DNA of 64,000 nt from the NCBI GenBank assembly GCA_025352045.1, contig JANXUD010000077.1, forward strand, positions 21,211-85,210. The letters are read 5' to 3'. Within the stretch, counting starts at the first letter, position 1; every line of letters starts with the position of its first letter. Source of the DNA: Gammaproteobacteria bacterium. GTDB lineage: Bacteria; Pseudomonadota; Gammaproteobacteria; Xanthomonadales; Xanthomonadaceae. The notes below the pieces were generated by a model. The model was not told where the DNA came from. It saw only the letters and a program-made list of their open reading frames with translations, and searched no databases. Positions 59,923 to 64,000 of this stretch are shown piece by piece. The position numbers and the translations under genes were made by a program.

Positions 59923-62049
59923 TCAGGGTGCATCGGCAGCGACGGCGGACGCGGAAACCCCCGCGGGCCGCAATCCGCTGGCGGCGAGCACGGCAAGGTA
60001 GGCGGGATCGCGATACCCGGCGTGGGCAAGCAGGGCGGCGGCTTGGGTGGCCTCGGCGCGGCGGCCAAGCCGCAGCAGGGCTTCGACGCGTAGTGCAAGC
60101 ATGCGCAAGTCGCTGCGCCCGGCCTTCTGCGAATCGACTGTGGCGAGCGCCGACGCGGCGGAGCGTTTCGCGAGTGCAGGCGATTCCGCAACAGCCGCTA
60201 GTTGCAGTTGGGCCGCGGCCGTTGCCAGCGCCACGGCACGATCGTCCGGCTGTTTTGACAACTGCGCATCGAGGGTGGCCAACGCCGTCAGCACGATGGC
60301 CCGCGCGGCGGCGGGGGCGTTGGCTGAGAGCAGGGCGGCACGTTCGACCTTGGCCTCGGCATATTCGCGCTGCCAGCCGGCATTGCCCGGATCCTGCAGC
60401 GTCATCGCCTGCAGAAGGGTACTGGCGCGCGCGCCGGCCACCTCAGCGTCGCCATACCTTCCGGCCAGGCGGAGGAGGCGGGCGAGCTGGGCCGAGTACA
60501 GGCCGACGTCCTCCTGGAACGTCGTGCTTTCCCTGGAGCCCAACAGCAGGCGCTCGGCCTCTTGGGTGGCGCTCTCGAGCGCGGCGATGCCGCCGTCCAG
60601 GTCGCCGGCCAGCGCCAGCGTGCGCCCGAGCGTAGCTTGCGAAATCAGCCGGCGCTCGGCCTGGCTGTTGTTGCGGGGATCGAGCCTGGCTAGTGCCTCT
60701 TCGATCTGGAGATCGGCTCGGTAGCCGGCCACGGCCGCCGGCAGGTCACCGCGCAGCAGCGCCATCTTGGCCAGGTTGTTGTGCGCCAGGCCGAGTTCAT
60801 TCTGCCAGCTGACGTTGGTGGCATCGATCCGGGCCAGGCGCCGCGAGGCATCCAGCATGCGCTGGTAGTGCGCGGTGGCCTCGGCAATCCGGCCGCGCGA
60901 TTCCAGGATGTGGCCGAGGTTGTTGTCGAGGGTGGCCAGCTGGTACAGCAGCGTCGAGTTGGCCGGCGCGACGCCGCGCGTCCGCTCGAGCACCCGGCCT
61001 GCTGCGTCGAAGCTTGCCTGCGCGTTATCCAGGTCTCCCAGGTACCAGTGCGCCATGCCGCTCCATGACAGCACGTCGGCGTAGGCGAGTTGTCGCGCGA
61101 CGTTCTTTGGGGCCACGAGTGCGAGTGGCCGCAGCAACCGGTCCGCTGCGCGGTAGGACGCCAAGGCCTTTGGCAACTGACCCTGGTCCATGCGCACGCC
61201 GCCGATCTTCTCCAGGGCCTTGGCACGCTGCTCCAGCGCCTCGTCAGTGACGTCGGTGGCGGGCAATGATTCGAAGTAGGCCATCGCCTGGTCGTCCACG
61301 GCCTCCATGATGTCAAGGCGCGAGACCTGCGTGAGCTTGTCGTTGAGGTCGCCGAGCATGAAGCCCACCAACTGCTCGGCCTGCTTCTGCCGACGCTCGG
61401 CGGCATGCCGCGCGATCACGGCCTGCACGGCCAGGAAGCTGGTCACCAGCATCACGACGGTGGCCAGCCCGGTGAGCGCGGCCATGCGCCGATGCCGGCG
61501 CTGCGCTTCGCGCTGGCGCAGCGTATCGAGCGGCACGCCGAGCAGGCCGGACAGGATCTTGAGCAAGGCCAGCGGCTTGCCATCCTTGCCGGCGCGCACG
61601 TCGGCTGCGATCGGTTCGGTCGGCCGCGTGCCGAGCGTGCCGTCGGGCTCGAGTTCGAAGCGCAGCGCCGGCGGGAAGCATTCGCGCGCATCGCCGGCAT
61701 TGGGCTCGCCGCCGACGATCAGGGCATAGATGCGCGCGCCCTGGGACTTGCGCCTGAAGGCCAGGATCTCGGCGTCCACCCAGCGCGAGCGCGCGGCCTC
61801 GGGCGAGCACACCACGATCAGCGCCTCGGACTCGGCCAGCGCGGCTTCGATCTGTGGGCCGAGCGCGCCGGCGCTGGCCAGTTCCTCGCGGTCGCGGAAG
61901 ATCGGGGTCAGGCGATCGGGCAGCACGCCGTGTTCGCCCGAGCTGCCGCGCAGCCGGCTGGGCACGCGATAGCCTTCGAGCTGGCGATGCAACCAGCCCG
62001 CCCAGGCGGCATCGGCATGGCTGTAGCTGACGAAGGCGCGGTAACGCAC
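59923..62049 (-). CDS. TIR-domain protein with a membrane helix and TPR-like C-terminal region
   Basis: A product of 708 residues from the GTG at 62049; GGAGG lies five bases upstream, better placed than for the GTG at 62055. The TIR domain occupies about 1-150: RAFVSYSHADAAWAGWLHRQ, PIFRDREELASAGAL, and SRWVDAEI, whose Glu (about 94) is the expected NADase catalytic residue. One hydrophobic helix (about 192-215, AALTGLATVVMLVTSFLAVQ) follows. From about 230 there are TPR-like repeats (ALEQRAKALEKIGGVRMDQG, ATLDNNLGHILESRGRIAEA). It is the second gene of the operon after the SLOG-membrane gene. It probably makes or degrades an NAD-derived signal on stimulation. Topology is uncertain because both flanks of the helix are basic. 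Confidence 0.9.
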   Translation of the reverse strand: MRYRAFVSYSHADAAWAGWLHRQLEGYRVPSRLRGSSGEHGVLPDRLTPIFRDREELASAGALGPQIEAALAESEALIVVCSPEAARSRWVDAEILAFRRKSQGARIYALIVGGEPNAGDARECFPPALRFELEPDGTLGTRPTEPIAADVRAGKDGKPLALLKILSGLLGVPLDTLRQREAQRRHRRMAALTGLATVVMLVTSFLAVQAVIARHAAERRQKQAEQLVGFMLGDLNDKLTQVSRLDIMEAVDDQAMAYFESLPATDVTDEALEQRAKALEKIGGVRMDQGQLPKALASYRAADRLLRPLALVAPKNVARQLAYADVLSWSGMAHWYLGDLDNAQASFDAAGRVLERTRGVAPANSTLLYQLATLDNNLGHILESRGRIAEATAHYQRMLDASRRLARIDATNVSWQNELGLAHNNLAKMALLRGDLPAAVAGYRADLQIEEALARLDPRNNSQAERRLISQATLGRTLALAGDLDGGIAALESATQEAERLLLGSRESTTFQEDVGLYSAQLARLLRLAGRYGDAEVAGARASTLLQAMTLQDPGNAGWQREYAEAKVERAALLSANAPAAARAIVLTALATLDAQLSKQPDDRAVALATAAAQLQLAAVAESPALAKRSAASALATVDSQKAGRSDLRMLALRVEALLRLGRRAEATQAAALLAHAGYRDPAYLAVLAASGLRPAGVSASAVAADAP

Positions 62050-62118
62050 GTCCACCTCCCGGTCGGCCCTGGCGCTCCCCGCGGCAGCGGCCGTTGCGCG
62101 AGCTTACGCCTCAGCCGG

Positions 62119-63888
62119 TCAACCCGACAGCGGGACCGAATCGAGCGGGCGCTCGCGGTGCAGCAGGATCCACTCGGCGTGTTCTTCCAGGCAGGCGCGG
62201 CCGAGGGCGCGCAACAGGTGTCGCGTCTCCGCGTCGTCGCGGGCGCGGTCCAGGCGCTCGCGACAGCTGCCGAACAGCCGGGCCATGAAGCGGAACTGCT
62301 TGATCAGCTCCTTGTCGGCCTTCTTGTAGGAGTAGGCCTCGCGGATGCCGGCGAGCAGGGGCAACAGGCCCATGGCCAGCAGCAGCTGCTGCTGGACCGC
62401 ACCCGGCATGCGGCCGCCGCCGACCAGCAGGGCGACGGCGCCGAACAGGCCGCCGGCCAGGGCGATGTCGCCCAGCAGCTCGGTGAGCCGATAGGCGCGC
62501 TCGCGATGCCGGGTGCCGTCGCGGTAGTAGGCCAACTGGCCACCGCCGGCGCCGCTGCCGACCCAGTCGGCGACGACCCAGGCCAGGGCCTTGGCATCGC
62601 TGGCGCGGGTGGCACCGCGGAACAGGCCGCTGGCGCGCATGGCGTGGCGGATCCAGCTCAGGTCCACGTCCTGCTTCTGCAGGAAGCTGTCGTAGCCCAG
62701 GCTGCTGTTGGGCGGGGTCTCGACGCCGGCCACGCGCCAGTACAGCTGCACGCGCAGGCCTTCGGCCAGGCCGCGGTAGTCCAGGTACTTGCGCTGCCAC
62801 TCGCGCCGGCGCCCGAACTCCTTCACGCCTAGGCCGGCCAGGAACATCAGCAGGAAGGCGCTGACGTACAGGCGCCTGGCGCTGACGTCGGAATACAGGA
62901 TGAAGCTCAGGCCCATCATCGCCGCCAGCACGTGCGTGCACAGCAGGCTGCTGCGCACGCGCACGCGGAAATGCACGGCCAGCCAGTCGGCGGCGCGGAA
63001 CAGCGCGTCGATCTCGCGCACCGCGGGCGAGGTCTCCGGGCTGCCGGGCCCGACCAGGGTGGCGCCTTCGGCGGCGATGGCATCGCGGTAGCGCGCGGCG
63101 TCGAGGTTGAAGGCCTGCATCTGCCCGAACACATGCCGGTAGTGCTGCGGCACCGGCAGGCTGCCATCGGTTTCGCCCTCGAGGGTGATCCAGCGCGAAT
63201 GGAAGGCGGCGCCTTCGGGCTCGTCCTGCAGTCCCGCCGGCGCGCCCGCAAGCCGCCGGCTGCAGGGCAGGTGGAACACCAGGTCGCTTTCGTCGTCGGC
63301 CAGCAGGTTGGGCGCGACCTGCTCCACGCGCAGGCCGGGCATGGCGTTGCGCAGATGGAACTCCACCACCTGCGCGGTGCCGCCGGTGGCCGCGCTCGGC
63401 CGGCCGTCCCACAGGGCCAGCAGGATCTGGCAGTGCGAGGAGGTGAACATCCCGAGCTGCGCGTACTGGCGGTTGCGCGCCTCGCCGCGCACGTGGATCG
63501 AGTCGGCATCGTTGCCGGGCGCCATCGGCAGGATGCGCACCTGACCCTGCGCCAGCAGCGCACGGAAGCGCGACAGCGACGCGGGATCGGCGAAGTCGCG
63601 CTCGTACTCCTCCCGAGGCATGGGCAGGGCGACGATCAGTTCGACGCCGAGTGCGAGTGCTTCCTCGGCCACCAGCTGGTCGCCACCCTCGGCCAGCGCA
63701 GAGATCAGGCGCAGCGGCAGGTGCGGGAAGTCCGATTGCAGGCGGCGCAGGAAGGCGCGCACCTGGGTACGCAGGAAGGGCTCTTCCTCGGCGACCAGGT
63801 CGCGGTGCGCGGTCAGGCCGATGCTCAGCCGCAGCCGCGCCTCCTGAACGGGGCCGGTTCCTTCACGCGGCAAGGGGACGTCGCCCAT
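62119..63888 (-). CDS. SLOG-domain membrane protein, candidate effector of the TIR operon
   Basis: A product of 589 residues. The N-terminal Rossmann domain of the SLOG superfamily spans about 17-190: LRLSIGLTAHRDLV, ISALAEGGDQLVAEEALALG, VALPMPREEYERDF and LALWDGRPSAATGGTAQVVE. It is predicted to bind nucleotide-derived ligands. Two pairs of membrane helices follow: THVLAAMMGLSFILY and YVSAFLLMFLAGLGV, then a pair near 440-480. Conserved segments KYLDYRGLAEGLRVQLYW and EEHAEWILLHRERPLD recall SLATT-like 2TM effector proteins. The start is uncertain; the ATG at 63888 is the nearest to the domain, and residues REGTGPVQE come from a dispersed repeat. Confidence 0.82.
   Translation of the reverse strand: MGDVPLPREGTGPVQEARLRLSIGLTAHRDLVAEEEPFLRTQVRAFLRRLQSDFPHLPLRLISALAEGGDQLVAEEALALGVELIVALPMPREEYERDFADPASLSRFRALLAQGQVRILPMAPGNDADSIHVRGEARNRQYAQLGMFTSSHCQILLALWDGRPSAATGGTAQVVEFHLRNAMPGLRVEQVAPNLLADDESDLVFHLPCSRRLAGAPAGLQDEPEGAAFHSRWITLEGETDGSLPVPQHYRHVFGQMQAFNLDAARYRDAIAAEGATLVGPGSPETSPAVREIDALFRAADWLAVHFRVRVRSSLLCTHVLAAMMGLSFILYSDVSARRLYVSAFLLMFLAGLGVKEFGRRREWQRKYLDYRGLAEGLRVQLYWRVAGVETPPNSSLGYDSFLQKQDVDLSWIRHAMRASGLFRGATRASDAKALAWVVADWVGSGAGGGQLAYYRDGTRHRERAYRLTELLGDIALAGGLFGAVALLVGGGRMPGAVQQQLLLAMGLLPLLAGIREAYSYKKADKELIKQFRFMARLFGSCRERLDRARDDAETRHLLRALGRACLEEHAEWILLHRERPLDSVPLSG
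63844..63868. repeat. CCTGAACGGGGCCGGTTCC element inside the SLOG gene start
   Basis: Identical over 25 bases to the copy at 58716-58740. On the minus strand it encodes REGTGPVQ of the SLOG protein and contains TCAGGAGG, a ribosome-site-like sequence. Confidence 0.8.
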
Positions 63889-63931
63889 GGGGGCATGATG
63901 CCTGAACGGTGGGACCGCGGTCGCTTCGTAG

Positions 63932-63952
63932 CTGGGGCCGGTTCCTTCACGC
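63932..63952. repeat. GGGGCCGGTTCCTTCACGC element, upstream copy
   Basis: CTGGGGCCGGTTCCTTCACGC, matching the family from GGGGCC onward but not in the CTGAAC end. It lies 43 bases upstream of the SLOG start chosen here. The rest of 63889-64000 holds nothing I can identify. Confidence 0.65.
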
Positions 63953-64000
63953 GCGGGCATGGAGTTACGGCCCCGACTGTCGCGGTTTCTTGCCCGAGCG

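Overview
The window is GC-rich, tightly packed, bacterial chromosomal DNA. It looks like a gammaproteobacterium of the Xanthomonadaceae/Lysobacteraceae group. Evidence for this is the paralogous TolB-like/TPR proteins, the palindromic repeat GTGGGAGCGGCTTCA…TGAAGCCGCTCCCAC, a recC-recB-recD operon, long-form QueF, NADP-type isocitrate dehydrogenase and a PA0069-type radical SAM protein. No tRNA, rRNA, CRISPR array, phage or insertion sequence was seen. The genus is an inference.

Layout. 1-8539: the end of a probable outer-membrane protein, a secreted beta-propeller protein, an ABC exporter pair whose permease is fused to an M1 zinc peptidase, a flotillin and two unknown genes. 8642-27038: an 18.4-kb array of nine tandem same-strand paralogues, each with an extracytoplasmic TolB-like domain and TPRs. 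Eight carry an N-terminal three-helix membrane module and one (12843-15284) carries a cytoplasmic Ser/Thr kinase instead. The array also holds a DUF6090-like membrane gene, a decayed copy of that gene and a 12-codon bridging ORF. 27099-30182: DUF924, radical SAM and a His-tailed DMT transporter. 30265-34035: a zinc-type uptake cluster (small membrane protein, outer-membrane barrel, binding protein, permease) without an ATPase gene. 34055-38435: a NYN-LOTUS protein, a YeeE/YedE protein, a flavin/Fe-S oxidoreductase and a small basic protein. 38538-47348: recC-recB-recD. 47422-58718: housekeeping and secreted genes, including a degenerate MASE1 kinase-like protein, a c-type cytochrome, an ExeM-type nuclease, zapE, queF and icd.

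58774-63888 is the most interesting region: a compact minus-strand operon of a SLOG-domain membrane protein, a TIR-domain/TPR protein, and three small proteins that all end in the same peptide, P-(V/I)-I-I-N-R. The TIR plus SLOG-membrane pairing recalls Thoeris-type nucleotide-signalling defence. The three small tail-sharing proteins match nothing I recognise.

Two dispersed repeat families are worked into gene ends. The GGAGCGGCTTC palindrome supplies the last 19 residues and stop codon of a hydrolase. The CCTGAACGGGGCCGGTTCC element overlaps two stop codons, supplies a Shine-Dalgarno sequence for one gene, and encodes part of the N-terminus of the SLOG protein.
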